A stretch of DNA of 64,000 nucleotides, taken from assembly GCA_000831005.1 (NCBI GenBank), contig CP007152.1, positions 2,356,001 through 2,420,000 on the forward strand. The letters are read 5' to 3'. The first letter of the stretch is position 1, and every line of letters starts with the position of its first letter. Below the pieces are notes generated by a model, which saw only the letters and a program-made list of their open reading frames with translations, made no database searches and was not told the origin of the DNA. The translations under genes were made by a program, and so were the position numbers. This DNA comes from Marinobacter salarius (GTDB lineage: Bacteria > Pseudomonadota > Gammaproteobacteria > Pseudomonadales > Oleiphilaceae). Shown here in pieces: positions 10,273 to 19,782 of the stretch.

Positions 10273-11474
10273 ACCGCCTCCTTCATCTCTGCCAGAAGGG
10301 CCTTCTGATCGTGGACAGCATCGTGCCACTGGCCGTTACGCAGGCAGCCTACGGCCCGCAAACGGCGGTCAGCGGTGATCTCCTCATGGCCATCGGAGAG
10401 GATGCAGGAACCTTCCTCCATATCCAGCACGCTGACCTCGGCGGCCCGGCCGGGCGTCAGGGTTCCATACTGGTCTTCGCGGTTGATGGCTTTTGCCGCG
10501 TTGATCGTGTTCATGGCGATAACCTGATCCAGGGGCACATCCAGCGCCCAGAGCTTGGACATGGTGGTGGACAGGGAATGCACGGGTCCGTCCACGTTGA
10601 ACACGTTCAGGTCCGTGGAAATGGTGTTGGGCATGTAGCCCCGTTCGATCAGGCGCCGGGCGGTGCGGAAGTGGAAATCGCCGGCAGAGTGGCCGATGTC
10701 CATCAGCACGCCGCGGTTGTAGGCATCGGTAAACGCTGTTGTCGGTTCGCCCCTGGCGTCCAGTTGGCCACCACCGCCCCGGCAGGCGTGGGTGATGATG
10801 TCGCCCTTGCGTAGCTGGTACAGCAGTTTTTCCGTTTCCAGCACCGGCGTGTGGGGGAAGGACCCCAGGTGGATCATGATGGGCAGGTCCGGGGCGATCT
10901 GGTGGGCGGCGTCCAGGAAAGGTGAACGGTCCGGGTTGTCGGTAATCGTGGGTCGTACCTTGAAGCCGACGATGACGTCCCGGTGGGCGTCAACCACGTC
11001 CTTTGCGGCCTCGATGTCGATGTTGCGCTCGTCATCGGCGATGCGCAGGTAGTGGCAGATAAAGGTCTTGTTGGCCAGGTAGATCTGGGACGGGTCCATC
11101 AGGGCGAAGATCCTGGTTTTGGTGTCCGGGTGATCGATGATCCCTTTGCGGGCCAGGCCGAAGATGGTGGTACTGGTGGTGCCTGCATCCACGATAATGG
11201 GCACGCCGGAGTCCACTCCCATCAGGTCCGTGGGCAGGCAGAAATCTCCCAGGCCGGTAAAGCAGTGGGTGTGGATATCGATCAGGCCGGGAGTGACCAG
11301 CTTGCCGGTAACGTCTTTGACCTGGGCATCGGGATAGCGGGTGCCGGCATCCGACCCTACTTCCAGTATGGTATCGCCCCGGGTGACCACATCAGCGATG
11401 TCGTCGGTTCCGTTGGCCGGGTCGATTACCCGGCCACCCTTGAGTACAAGAATGGCATCTTGAGCGGAAGGCAT
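10269..11474 (-). CDS. Dihydroorotase-like amidohydrolase/deacetylase
   Basis: Cyclic-amidohydrolase of the family annotated amidohydrolase/deacetylase metallohydrolase. Starting at the ATG with GGAGGA six bases upstream gives 401 residues. Metal-site motifs are IDIHTHCF (HxH), VGFKVRP (candidate bridging Lys), [17 protein letters not shown] and STDLN (Asp). Members of this group hydrolyse cyclic imides, hydantoins or N-acyl bonds. In a purine/pyrimidine cluster a ring-opening reaction on a hydantoin or dihydropyrimidine is plausible. It is translationally coupled to the diiron/rubredoxin protein, suggesting consecutive steps. Confidence 0.83.
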   Translation of the reverse strand: MPSAQDAILVLKGGRVIDPANGTDDIADVVTRGDTILEVGSDAGTRYPDAQVKDVTGKLVTPGLIDIHTHCFTGLGDFCLPTDLMGVDSGVPIIVDAGTTSTTIFGLARKGIIDHPDTKTRIFALMDPSQIYLANKTFICHYLRIADDERNIDIEAAKDVVDAHRDVIVGFKVRPTITDNPDRSPFLDAAHQIAPDLPIMIHLGSFPHTPVLETEKLLYQLRKGDIITHACRGGGGQLDARGEPTTAFTDAYNRGVLMDIGHSAGDFHFRTARRLIERGYMPNTISTDLNVFNVDGPVHSLSTTMSKLWALDVPLDQVIAMNTINAAKAINREDQYGTLTPGRAAEVSVLDMEEGSCILSDGHEEITADRRLRAVGCLRNGQWHDAVHDQKALLAEMKEAV

Positions 11475-11736
11475 AGCATTCCTCCGGTATTTCACGAGAA
11501 CCGTACGCCACCGCGGCGTTATGACAGAGGAATGTCATCTTGACTCAGGAGTCTGATCCAGGAGGTTCTCTCGGCCCGGAAATTCCCTGAACGGAATTTA
11601 GCAGGATACATGCCAGGGCGGCACCAGACCGCCGTTGTGGCGGTTTATCGCCTGATGACGGACCACCTGTGTGGCCCGTTGAGGTGCAGTAATCCCCGTT
11701 GTGACGGCTATCGGTGCATCGATAAGACGACGGGAA

Positions 11737-12468
11737 TCAGGAGACGTGGCCACCGGCGGCCAGACCATCATCGATAGCGTCATTGGCGGCTGACTGCTGA
11801 CGGATTGCGCGGATACGCCGGTCCAGTGCCAGCCGGCCCTTCTGCTCCCGTTCGAAGGCGCGCATCACCCTGGCATGGGTTTGGGCCTGGGCGTCCAGGG
11901 TTGTGGCGTACCGGTTCGCCACCATGCGACCCAGGGTAGCGTGCAACCCACTGTCCGGGCGCAGTTGCTCCAGCACCGCATGGGTATCCTCGGACAGTGT
12001 TGACATCAGCCCACCTGGCACTTCGATGGCGCCGGGCGCACCGGCCAGATTATGGGCGATGATCCGCTCCAGGGTGTCTGAACCGCTGGCGTGGAACTCG
12101 CTGGCCCAGTTCACCCACTCCGGTTCCGGCGACCAGTCCGCCATTGAGGTGCCCAGGGTGTCCAGGTGGGCGAGCAATCGCCGATAGTGGCGCCCCGCCT
12201 CGGCCAGCTGTCTGCGCAGGGCCGTGAGAATGTCGGGCTGGGGCACGTGATCGAGCCAGGAATCGATGATGTCCGTTTCCTGCCGACGGTACCAGCACTG
12301 GAACCGGAGCCATTCCACCAGTTCCTCCCAGGCGAGCGGTTGGCGTCCGTTGACGGTGTTGGAGGACCCGATAAGGGCGTCCCGGCGGGCGGTCAGGGTC
12401 ATGGCCAGGTCGTCGTAGAAGACGGTTGGGTCCTTGGCCGGCCGTGGCCTGAGTGTCGCGGTGATCAT
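11737..12468 (-). CDS. Ferritin-like paralogue lacking diiron glutamates
   Basis: A 243-residue relative of the N-terminal domain of the protein at 9379-10272 (shared [47 protein letters not shown] and LGRM blocks) without the rubredoxin domain. Aligned positions show the diiron ligands lost: CWYEQE becomes CWYRRQ, DEGKH becomes EAGRH, TGELG becomes AGAPG and PDEKFH becomes PDSGLH. The two His remain. The frame is intact, the ribosome site (AAGGAGG) is good and it has its own promoter, so it is unlikely to be a decaying gene. It may be a structural or regulatory partner of the active paralogue. Confidence 0.75.
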   Translation of the reverse strand: MITATLRPRPAKDPTVFYDDLAMTLTARRDALIGSSNTVNGRQPLAWEELVEWLRFQCWYRRQETDIIDSWLDHVPQPDILTALRRQLAEAGRHYRRLLAHLDTLGTSMADWSPEPEWVNWASEFHASGSDTLERIIAHNLAGAPGAIEVPGGLMSTLSEDTHAVLEQLRPDSGLHATLGRMVANRYATTLDAQAQTHARVMRAFEREQKGRLALDRRIRAIRQQSAANDAIDDGLAAGGHVS

Positions 12469-12533
12469 GCAGCCTCCTTTTGGTAACCCCTGGCTGGCGG
12501 GGCTTTGGGGGTCAATGGGTGTTTACAGCGGTT

Positions 12534-12550
12534 TTGCACGATGCCTGCCA
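12534..12550 (-). promoter_or_regulatory. Sigma-54 promoter for the ferritin-like paralogue
   Basis: Reads TGGCAGGCATCGTGCAA on the minus strand: GG, ten bases, GC, the invariant sigma-54 spacing. It lies about 66 bases upstream of the start at 12468. A RutR-like palindrome is just upstream at 12586-12601. Confidence 0.7.
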
Positions 12551-12585
12551 CGAATTGTTGGCGTTTTGTTATCCCCCTTAAAATG

Positions 12586-12601
12586 ATGAGCATACGGTCA
12601 G
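12586..12601. promoter_or_regulatory. RutR-like box (weak)
   Basis: ATGAGCATACGGTCAG matches the RutR core TGACCA-N2-TGGTCA with two mismatches. It sits upstream of the minus-strand sigma-54 promoter in the divergent spacer 12469-12775. Confidence 0.45.
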
Positions 12602-12718
12602 GTAAACTGAATGGTTGGGGTGCGCGGATTTGGCGGGTGATCGTTAACGGTGCGCTATTACCTGGCGCTGGCCTCATTGATGGGCGCAGGAATCAGGAGT
12701 CTGGGCGACGGATGGCCG

Positions 12719-12735
12719 TGGCATGGTGATTGCTT
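12719..12735 (+). promoter_or_regulatory. Sigma-54 promoter for amidohydrolase/oxygenase operon
   Basis: TGGCATGGTGATTGCTT has GG-N10-GC and matches TGGCAC-N5-TTGCW closely. The predicted start point near 12745 falls inside the RutR-like box at 12742-12757. Confidence 0.75.
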
Positions 12736-12741
12736 TAAAAA

Positions 12742-12757
12742 CTGATCATTTGGTCAG
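12742..12757. promoter_or_regulatory. RutR-like operator
   Basis: CTGATCATTTGGTCAG is a near-perfect palindrome matching TTGACCA-N2-TGGTCAA at all core positions but one. It covers the predicted +1 of the sigma-54 promoter, which suits repression by a RutR-type TetR protein. Confidence 0.72.
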
Positions 12758-12775
12758 GAAGTTTCAGGAGTCCCC

Positions 12776-14121
12776 ATGCCCGATTTTGCGATCCGTCATG
12801 CTGCGATTTTTACGGTCGATCCCCAAAATCGGGTGATTCCAGACGGCACCCTGGTGGTGCAGGATGGTGTGATTACCCAGGTGGGGGATGATCGGGCGGT
12901 CACTGTGCCCGACGGCTGTGAGGTTATCGATGGGCGGGGCCATGCCCTGTTGCCGGGGCTGGTCGACTGTCACTCCCACTCCAGCCTGATGCGGGGTGTG
13001 ACCGAGAACATGCCATTGATGGAGTGGCTGCCCTGGTACCAGCTGGAGCATCGGGCCATGACCGAGGAGTTCGCCTATCACTCGGCCCGTCTGTGCTACC
13101 TGGAAGCGCTGCAGTCCGGCACCACCTGCGTGATGGACATGTTCCGATACATGGACCGGTGCGCCGATGCCGCCGCCGAGCTTGGCCTGCGGGTGCAGCT
13201 GGCGCCCTACGTGGCGGACCGACCGGGCAAGGACTTCTTCTCCACCCGGGAGGAGAACCGCCGTCTGATCCACTCCCACCATGAGACCCAGAACGGTCGC
13301 ATCCGCGTGTGGATGGGGCTGGAGCACCTGTTCTACTGCACCGGAGACGCCTACCGTGAGGCGGCGGAACTGAGCCGGGAATACGGGCTGGGCATCCACA
13401 CCCATTGCAGCGAGCAGAAGGAAGAGGAGCAGGCGGTTACCGCAGAGCTGGGGCGACGGTCCCTGGCCATGCTGGATCATTACGGCATCCTCGGTGAACG
13501 TACCCTGCTGGCCCATTGCGTCTGGCTTAACAGCGAAGAAATTGCCCGGGTGGCAGACACCGGCACCAGCATTGCCCACTGCCCGGTGAGCAACGCCAAA
13601 CTGGCCAGCGGGGTGGCGCCGGTGCCGGAGATGCTGGCGGCGGGCGTCACCGTGGGGTTGGGTACGGACGGGCCGGTGTGCAACAACAGCCTGACCCTGT
13701 TCGAGGAAATGAAGTTCGCCTCCTTGATCCAGAAGGCGACCCGGCTGGATGCCACCGCACTGCCCGCCGACCAGATCCTGCGCATGGCGACCATCAATGG
13801 TGCCAAAGCCTCGGGCTGGACAACGAGATAGGCTCGCTGGAGATTGGCAAGAAGGCGGACCTGCTGTTGCTGAACCTGAAGCAGGCCAACCTGACTCCGG
13901 TAAGTGTCAATGAACAGGGTGGCAACCTGGTGTGGAATCTGGTGTTTGCCGCCGGCAGCGCCAACGTTTCCGGTGTCTGGGTGGATGGCCGCCGGTTGAT
14001 CGATAACGGTGATGCCACGCTGGTCAGCGGCGGAATGGTGATCGCTGAGGCGCAGCAGCAAGGTCTGGCCCTCCATGAGGCCTGCCGCAACCTGTCCCAT
14101 ACCCGAACATCCATGGTTTGA
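12776..14121 (+). CDS. ATZ/TRZ-family amidohydrolase (frameshift near 13807)
   Basis: Metal-dependent deaminase or chlorohydrolase-fold enzyme of about 448 residues. Ligands are seen as DCHSHSS (HxH), GIHTHCSE, LLAHCVWLN and GLGTDGP. One C is missing near 13807 (AAAGCCTCGG for AAAGCCCTCGG); restoring it joins MATINGAKAL to GLDNEIGSLEIGKKADLLLLNL. Related to the enzyme at 7918 and, more distantly, 38511. It is the first gene after a sigma-54 promoter with a RutR-like operator and is followed 12 bases later by a 2OG oxygenase, hinting that the two act in sequence. Substrate unknown. Confidence 0.85.
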
Positions 14122-14133
14122 GAGAGAATTCCC

Positions 14134-15290
14134 ATGTCTTCACTACCCATTATTTCCCTCGCCGGCCTGCGTAGCGACGACCCGGACGAACGCCGGGCCA
14201 CCGCCGCCGAGCTGGGCCGGGCCTGCCGTGAGGTGGGCTTTTTCTACGCCACCGACCACGGCATTCCGGATGAGGTCTGCCAGGGGGCCTTTGACCTGGC
14301 GAAACAGCTGTTCGCGCTGCCGGCGGAGGACAAGGAGCCGCTGTCCATCAAGCGCTCACCCCATAACCGGGGCTACGTGGCCATGGCGGACGAGAAGCTG
14401 AACCCGCAGTCCGGTGCCGACATGAAGGAAGCTTCAACATTGGCACCGATTTCCCGGTGGATCACCCGGACGTGCTCGCGGATAAGCCCTTCCGGGGCGT
14501 GAACTTCTGGCCGCCCATCAACGGCTGGCGCCAGCAGGCGCTGGACTACTTCAACCACTGCCTGGAGCTGGGGCGGACCATCCACCGGGGTTTCAGCCTG
14601 GACCTGGGGTTGGAGGAGGATTTCTTCGCGGGTCACCTGACCCTGCCCATCGCTACCCTGCGCATGCTGCGATACCCGACCAGTGCCGGCAAGCTCGACC
14701 GGGAGGACGGCGCCGCCGGTACCCACAGCGACTATGGCAACGTCACCATCCTGGCGACGGACGAAGTGGCGGGGCTGGAAGTACTGAACCGCCAGGGGGA
14801 GTGGATCCAGGCGCCCCATGTGCCGGGGGCCTTCGTGTGCAATATCGGCGACTGCCTGATGCGCTGGAGTAACGACACCTACGTGTCCACCCCCCACCGG
14901 GTGCGGCCACCGGCGAAGGAGCGATACTCCATCGCCTTTTTCCTGGAAGTGAACCCGGACTCGGTGGTGGACCCGCGGGAGATCGTGAAGGATGAGACGC
15001 CGAAGTACGAGCCGATTACCTGCGCCGAGTACCTGGCGTCACGGCTGAATGCCACCTACGATCACCGCAAGCATCATGAGGCGGTGGCTGCCCTCATGAC
15101 GCTGACGTGGGCAGCCACCACTTTCCAGCCATCGGCGAACCGTACCCAGGTCTGCATCTGGCGCCCCTGGTCGTCGGTCTCGCCATCCCGGAACCGGGTG
15201 CTGACGGTGGCAAATGAATCACCGAACGTGGTCACCACGGTGCCATGGAGGGTCCGCCCTGGGCCTACCGGCTGGCATTGCCGGCGATAG
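14134..15290 (+). CDS. 2OG-Fe(II) oxygenase, IPNS-like (frameshift near 14430; 3' end uncertain)
   Basis: Non-haem iron dioxygenase of the isopenicillin-N-synthase-like family. The iron triad is seen as AGTHSDYGN (HxD) and STPHRV (His), with the 2-oxoglutarate-binding ERYSIAFF (RxS). One C is missing near 14430 (GGAAGCTTC for GGAAGCCTTC) between GADMKEA and FNIGTDFPVDHPDV. The observed frame runs to 15290, 217 bases into the convergent AtzH-like gene, which is implausible. One further lost base near 15070 would end it at the TGA of 15077-15079. Family members oxidise methyl groups, for instance thymine 7-hydroxylase; the substrate here is unknown. Confidence 0.83.
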
Positions 15291-15472
15291 GCCTGGATGG
15301 CGTCCGCGCCATAGAGGTTTTCCGCCACGCCGAAGCGCACGGTGAATTCCGAGTTCCAGAAATAGCCATCCAGTACCGCCAGGTCGTTGTCGATCAGCGC
15401 CTTCTCATAGGTTTCAAAGGCGTGGGTGACACTGGCGACCGTGTCCGGCTGATTGATGGTCAGGTCAGTCAT
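15074..15472 (-). CDS. AtzH-like SnoaL-fold protein
   Basis: A 132-residue NTF2/SnoaL-fold protein resembling AtzH, the small companion of enzymes in cyanuric acid/biuret degradation. Typical features are FETYEKALIDNDLAVLDGYFW, TVRFGVAENLYG and the C-terminal TWVRFADGWKVVAAHVSVM. Its ATG overlaps the atzF stop (ATGA), tying it to allophanate metabolism. In characterised AtzEGHF operons AtzH is needed around carboxybiuret hydrolysis. Here AtzE and AtzG are absent, so its partner may be AtzF or a tandem hydrolase. Confidence 0.8.
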   Translation of the reverse strand: MTDLTINQPDTVASVTHAFETYEKALIDNDLAVLDGYFWNSEFTVRFGVAENLYGADAIQAYRRQCQPVGPGRTLHGTVVTTFGDSFATVSTRFRDGETDDQGRQMQTWVRFADGWKVVAAHVSVMRAATAS

Positions 15473-17284
15473 TGTCGGGTCTCCGTCGTCGCCATGCTGG
15501 CCATGTACCGGCGCCATCCGCCGGTGTCGCTGATATCGGTGGCACCGTCCATGCCGCAGGGTTCGCAGATGAAGCCGGTGCACCAGGTGCCATCTTCCAG
15601 CTCCAGCTGGCCGATGCCCAGGGGGTGGGGAATGCCGGCAACAAAGCTCCCAAAGCGGTCCTCAGGCATGCGCCATACTTCCACCTCGATGGCGGCGCCA
15701 CGGTCTTCGGTGCGGATCAGCCCCGGCCGGTAGGGAGGCCCTCCGGCCAACGCATAGAACCGGTATCGTGGGGCGGTGCGGGTGCGTTTCACCAGCACGG
15801 CGCCACGGTCGGTCAACTGGTGATTCAGCGGGTATCCGGCGAGGTGGGCGCCGCAGACGGCGACCTGCAACGTGTGCAGCGGTTGCGGTGGCTGTTCATC
15901 GGGTAACGGGTCGCTGGTGGCTCCCACCGTATCGGTAACCCGGTGGTGCAGGCGGCCAGCCAGGCCATTGAGCGTGCTGTCGCTCCAGGCCGCCCCGAAC
16001 AGGGTGACCCCCCAGGCATGCCGTTGTCCAGGAAGCCGGCCGGCACCGACACCGCTGAGTAGTCCAGCAGGTTCATGAAGTTGGTGAAAGCACCCAGACG
16101 GGCGTTGAGGGCGACCGGATCGGCCATCATGTCGGCGATGGTGTAAGGCGCCGGGCAGGTGGGGGTAAGGATGGTATCCAGGGTGGCCAGTACGGCATCG
16201 GTCCGGCGCTTCAGAGCCGCCAGCCGGTACCTGGCGCTGAAGGCATCGCCGGCTGTGAACCGATCGCCTGCGGAGAGGACATCGCGGACCACCGGGTGGA
16301 CCTGGTCCGGGGTAATCACCAGATCGTTGACCGCCAGTTGCCGTTCGCTGACCCAGGGGCCATCGTAGAGCAGGGCCGCAGCCTCCGAGAAGGGTGTCAG
16401 GTCGATGTCCACGGCAGTCCCGCCAAGGGCCTCCAGGTGTGCGACGGCCGCATCGAACAGGGCCTGTGCCTCCGGGTATTCAACCAGTCCCAACTGATCG
16501 GCGGCGGGAACACCAAAGCGGAAGCTCTGACCCATCAGGCGCCTGGGTGGCTGTTGGTCCTCCTGCCAGGGATCCGCCGGGTTGCGTCGGTCAGCCAGGG
16601 TCAGCACACGGTCGGCCTGGGCGGCGGTGCGGGCGAAGATTGAGACACAGTCCAGGGTCTGGCAGGCGGGTACCACACCTTCCACGCTCAGCCTGCCCAG
16701 GGTGGCTTGAGGCCGACAATGTGATTCAGGGCAGCGGGTACGCGGCCGGAGCCGGCGGTATCCGTACCCAGGGCGAAGCTGGCCATCCCCAGGGCCACGG
16801 CGACGGCGGAACCGGCGGAGGAGCCGCCGGAAATCAAGTCCGGATCAAAGGCGTTACCGCAGGGGCCGAAATCGGAGCGGGTGCCGTTGAGCCCGGTGGC
16901 GAACTGGTCCAGGTTGGTCTTGCCCACCGGGATGGCACCGGCGGCCAGCAGCTGCTCCACCACGAAGGCGCTGGCATCCGGAACAATGTGCACATGCCGG
17001 TTGGCGACGGTGGTCGGAATACCCCTCAGGTGAATGTTGTCCTTGATGGCGAAGGGTACGCCATACAGGGGGAGGGAATCCGGCGATTCCCCTTCCAGGG
17101 CCTGCAGGAAGGGTTCCCGTTCATCGGGAGTGAGGTAGTGGATCCAGAGGTTGCGATCGGTGAACGCCGCCTGATAGTCGTCCAACCGGTCCAGGAGCTG
17201 GCGGGGTGTCAGCCCGCCGCTCCGGTACAGGGACTGGAGGTGATCGATATCCAGCCGCACGGGCGGTGTGAACCCCTCGCTCAT
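15469..17284 (-). CDS. atzF: Allophanate hydrolase AtzF (two frameshifts)
   Basis: Amidase-signature enzyme converting allophanate to two ammonia and two CO2. Seen: FAIKDNIH (catalytic Lys), [16 protein letters not shown] (cis-Ser and nucleophile Ser) and [14 protein letters not shown]; about 605 residues in total. The C-terminal domain ([17 protein letters not shown] to YMASMA) is the second domain found in AtzF. Two single C losses break it: near 16705 ([17 protein letters not shown]) and near 16030 (NGMP-WGVTLFG). No urea carboxylase accompanies it, so its allophanate must come from biuret or from elsewhere in the genome. It overlaps biuH (ATGA) and the AtzH-like gene. Confidence 0.92.
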
Positions 17285-17966
17285 AGGGCCTCCAGTCGTT
17301 GCAACAGGCTGCCGGAATCGGTGACCGCGCCAAACACGCCACCCTGCATCTGGATCATCTTGATGGCGTGGTCATGGTTGGCCTGGTCGGTGGCGCCACA
17401 GCAGTCTTCCACCAGCACGCACTCGAAGCCCCGGTCATTGGCATCCCGCATGGTGGTGTGTACGCAGACATCGGTGGTGATGCCGGTGAGTACAAGGTTC
17501 CGGATGCCCCGGGTCCTGAGGAGCAACTCCAGGTCGGTGGCGTAGAAAGAGCCCTTGCCGGGCTTGTCGATGATGGGTTCACCGTCCAGCGGATAGAGTT
17601 CCGGGATGATGTCCCAGCCTGGCTCCCCCCTTACCAGAATGCGACCGCAGGGGCCGGGGTCACCGATGCCGGCGCCGATCTGTTGCGAGCGCCAGCGTTT
17701 GTTGGCGGGCAGGTCGCTGAGGTCCGGGCGGTGACCTCGCGGGTATGGATCACCGGCATGCCCAGGGCCCGGAAGCTCGCCAGCAGCCGGCCAATCGGTT
17801 CGATGGGTGCCCGGGTCAGGGACAGGTCATAGCCCATGGTGTCGACATAGCCGCCCTTGCCGCAGAAATCCGTCTGCATATCGATAATGACCAGGGCGGT
17901 GTTGAGTTTGTCCAGGTTGTTGTCCCAGGGCCAGGCGTAGGGACGTGAGTCCAGGGTGGCGGTCAT
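17281..17966 (-). CDS. biuH: Biuret hydrolase BiuH (frameshift near 17730)
   Basis: Isochorismatase-fold cysteine hydrolase that converts biuret to allophanate and ammonia. As I recall Rhizobium BiuH, the match is very close: [73 protein letters not shown] and EDCCGATD. The catalytic Asp (IIDMQ), Lys (DKPGKGSF) and Cys (TDVCV) are present. One G is missing near 17730 (GAGGTCACC for GAGGGTCACC) between IHTRE and [10 protein letters not shown]. It lies directly upstream of atzF, which consumes its product. Confidence 0.92.
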
Positions 17967-17972
17967 GGTGAT

Positions 17973-18670
17973 TTACTCCTGAATCGGTCGTAGGGGGCCG
18001 AGGGCGGACAGCAGCTGGTCGGATGTGGCCGTGGCGCCGAACAGTCCGCCCTGCATCTCGGTCATGGTGAAGATCGCATCCCGGTGCCGGGTCTCGGTGG
18101 CCGCGGTACAGTCCCTCAGGATCAGCGTTTCCAGCCCCCGGTCATTGGCATCCCGGATGGTGGTATGCACGCACACGTCGGTGGTCAGGCCCGCGACAAT
18201 CAGGTGAGTGATGCCCCGCAGCCGCAGGATGTGGTCCAGGTCGGTGGCGTAGAAGGCGCCCTTGCCGGGCTTGTCGATCACGATTTCGCCGGGCGCGGGA
18301 GCCAGTTCCGGGATAATCTCCCAGCCAGGCTCACCACGAACCAGGATTTTGCCCAGAGGGCCCTCGTTGCCGATGCCGGGGCAGACCTGTTCGCTTCGCC
18401 ACTGCTTGTTGTCGGGCAGGTCCACCAGCTCCGGCCGGTGGCCCTCACGGGTGTGGATCACCAGCGAGTCCGGCAGCGCGCGGAATGCGTCCAGCACCCG
18501 CCGGATCGGTTCGATCGTCGCCCGGGCCGGGGTCAGGTCGACGCCCTGGGAGTCGATATACCCCCCGGGCGCGCAGAAGTCCTTCTGCATGTCGATGATC
18601 ACCAGGCGAGTCTCCGGGCGTCCACCGGCGCGATGCACGGCCAGGCATAGGGCCGTGCATCGGGGATCAT
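17973..18670 (-). CDS. trtA: Isochorismatase-fold hydrolase, probable triuret hydrolase (frameshift near 18635)
   Basis: A BiuH paralogue in tandem with biuH: it shares IIDMQKDFCAPGGYID, IHTREGHRPEL, DKPGKGAFYATDL and [17 protein letters not shown] but diverges elsewhere. Catalytic Asp, Lys and Cys are intact. In Herbaspirillum BH-1 a tandem BiuH-like gene encodes triuret hydrolase TrtA, giving carboxybiuret, then biuret; I assign this gene by that precedent. One base is missing near 18635 (CTGGCCGTGCAT), restoring DARPYAWP-VHRAGG. Start: ATG 18670, or a GTG at 18691 that overlaps the binding-protein stop. Which of the two paralogues acts on triuret remains an inference. Confidence 0.7.
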
Positions 18671-18687
18671 GACGGTATTCGGGGTGT

Positions 18688-19749
18688 TCACTTCAGCCGT
18701 CCCTCGACGCCTTCCACCAGGAAGTCCATCTTCTCGGTTTCTTCCAGGGTCATGACATCGCCTTCCGCTACCAGCACGGTGCCATCCTGGGCAATCACCG
18801 GGCCGGCCCAGACGCGGAATTCTTCATCCATGATGGCCTGTTGGCGATCCAGCACGGTCTGCTGGTCTTCCTCGCTCACCGCGCTGCCGAAGTCGCTGAG
18901 CCTGGCGGCGCCGGTCAGCAGGTCACCACGCAGGTGCTCGGACTTCCAGGTGCCGTCCTCGGCGGAGTTGACGATGTCCACCATCATCGGACCCCAGTTC
19001 CAGACAGCACCCACCAGCCAGCCTTCCGGCGCGAACTGGCTGGCATCGGCATGGTAGCCCACGGAGTAGACGCCCCGGCGCTCCGCCACCTGCACGTAGT
19101 TGATGGGGGAGTCCACGTGACCGGTCAGCACATCGGCGCCATCACTGATCAGGGCTTCCGCCGCTTCCGCTTCCTTGGTGGGGTCGGACCAGCTGGAGGT
19201 CCAGATCACCGAGGTGGTGACCTCCGGATTGACACTCCGGGCGCCCCGGGTAAAGGCGTTGATGTTACGCAGTACCTGCGGGATCGGGTGGGCGGCGATA
19301 AAGCCCAGCTGGTTGGTCTCGGTGGTCAGGCCGGCGGCAACACCGGACAGGTACATGGCCTGGTCGATCTCGGCGAAGTAGGTCATCAGGTTGTCGGAAG
19401 TCTTGAGACCGCCGGAGTGGGCGAAATGCACCTCCGGATACTTCTCCGCCACCTTCAGGGCGTGGTCCAGGTAGCCGTAGCTGGTGGGGAAGACCACCTC
19501 GACGCCGGAGCGCACCATGCGCTCCATGACCCGCTGCACATCGGCATTTTCCGGGATGTTCTCGAAGTAGACGGTTTCCACGTCGTCCAGATGCTCTTCC
19601 AGGTACAGTCGGCCCTGGTCCTGAGCGTAGTTGTAGCCGTAATCGGTTTTGGGTCCGACGTAAATGAAGCCCACCTTGGTCTCGGCGGCTACCGGGAGAC
19701 TTGCGGCGAGAATGGACGTAGCCAGTAGGGTGCGGATGGCTTTTTTCAT
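18688..19749 (-). CDS. BMP-family ABC transporter substrate-binding protein
   Basis: Periplasmic binding protein of the basic-membrane-protein (BMP/PnrA, Med) family, which in characterised cases binds nucleosides or purines. A signal peptide (KKAIRTLLATSILAASLPVAAE) precedes KVGFIYVGPKTDYGYNYAQDQGR. Later signatures are HSGG, GFIAAHPIPQVLRNINAFTRGA and TGHVDSPI. It is the fourth gene of an operon running from 23374 to 15074, after the ATPase and both permeases. A purine-derived ligand such as urate, triuret or biuret is inferred from the hydrolases that follow. Confidence 0.9.
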   Translation of the reverse strand: MKKAIRTLLATSILAASLPVAAETKVGFIYVGPKTDYGYNYAQDQGRLYLEEHLDDVETVYFENIPENADVQRVMERMVRSGVEVVFPTSYGYLDHALKVAEKYPEVHFAHSGGLKTSDNLMTYFAEIDQAMYLSGVAAGLTTETNQLGFIAAHPIPQVLRNINAFTRGARSVNPEVTTSVIWTSSWSDPTKEAEAAEALISDGADVLTGHVDSPINYVQVAERRGVYSVGYHADASQFAPEGWLVGAVWNWGPMMVDIVNSAEDGTWKSEHLRGDLLTGAARLSDFGSAVSEEDQQTVLDRQQAIMDEEFRVWAGPVIAQDGTVLVAEGDVMTLEETEKMDFLVEGVEGRLK

Positions 19750-19782
19750 GAGGATTCTCCGTTTGATGGTTGTTTCAGTCAG

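Noticed and set aside
11521..11538. ATGACA/TGTCAT inverted repeat as an operator for the 11474 gene
   Set aside because: Only 6 bp per arm, not matched elsewhere and not tied to a recognisable promoter.
15080..15290. Genuine 200-bp overlap of the 14134 oxygenase with the AtzH-like gene
   Set aside because: The extra C-terminus fits no oxygenase; a further lost base near 15070 with a stop at 15077 is more likely, though unproven.
16394..17545. Plus-strand frame of 383 codons over atzF and biuH
   Set aside because: Low-complexity Gly/Arg/Pro-rich shadow opposite two clear hydrolase genes.
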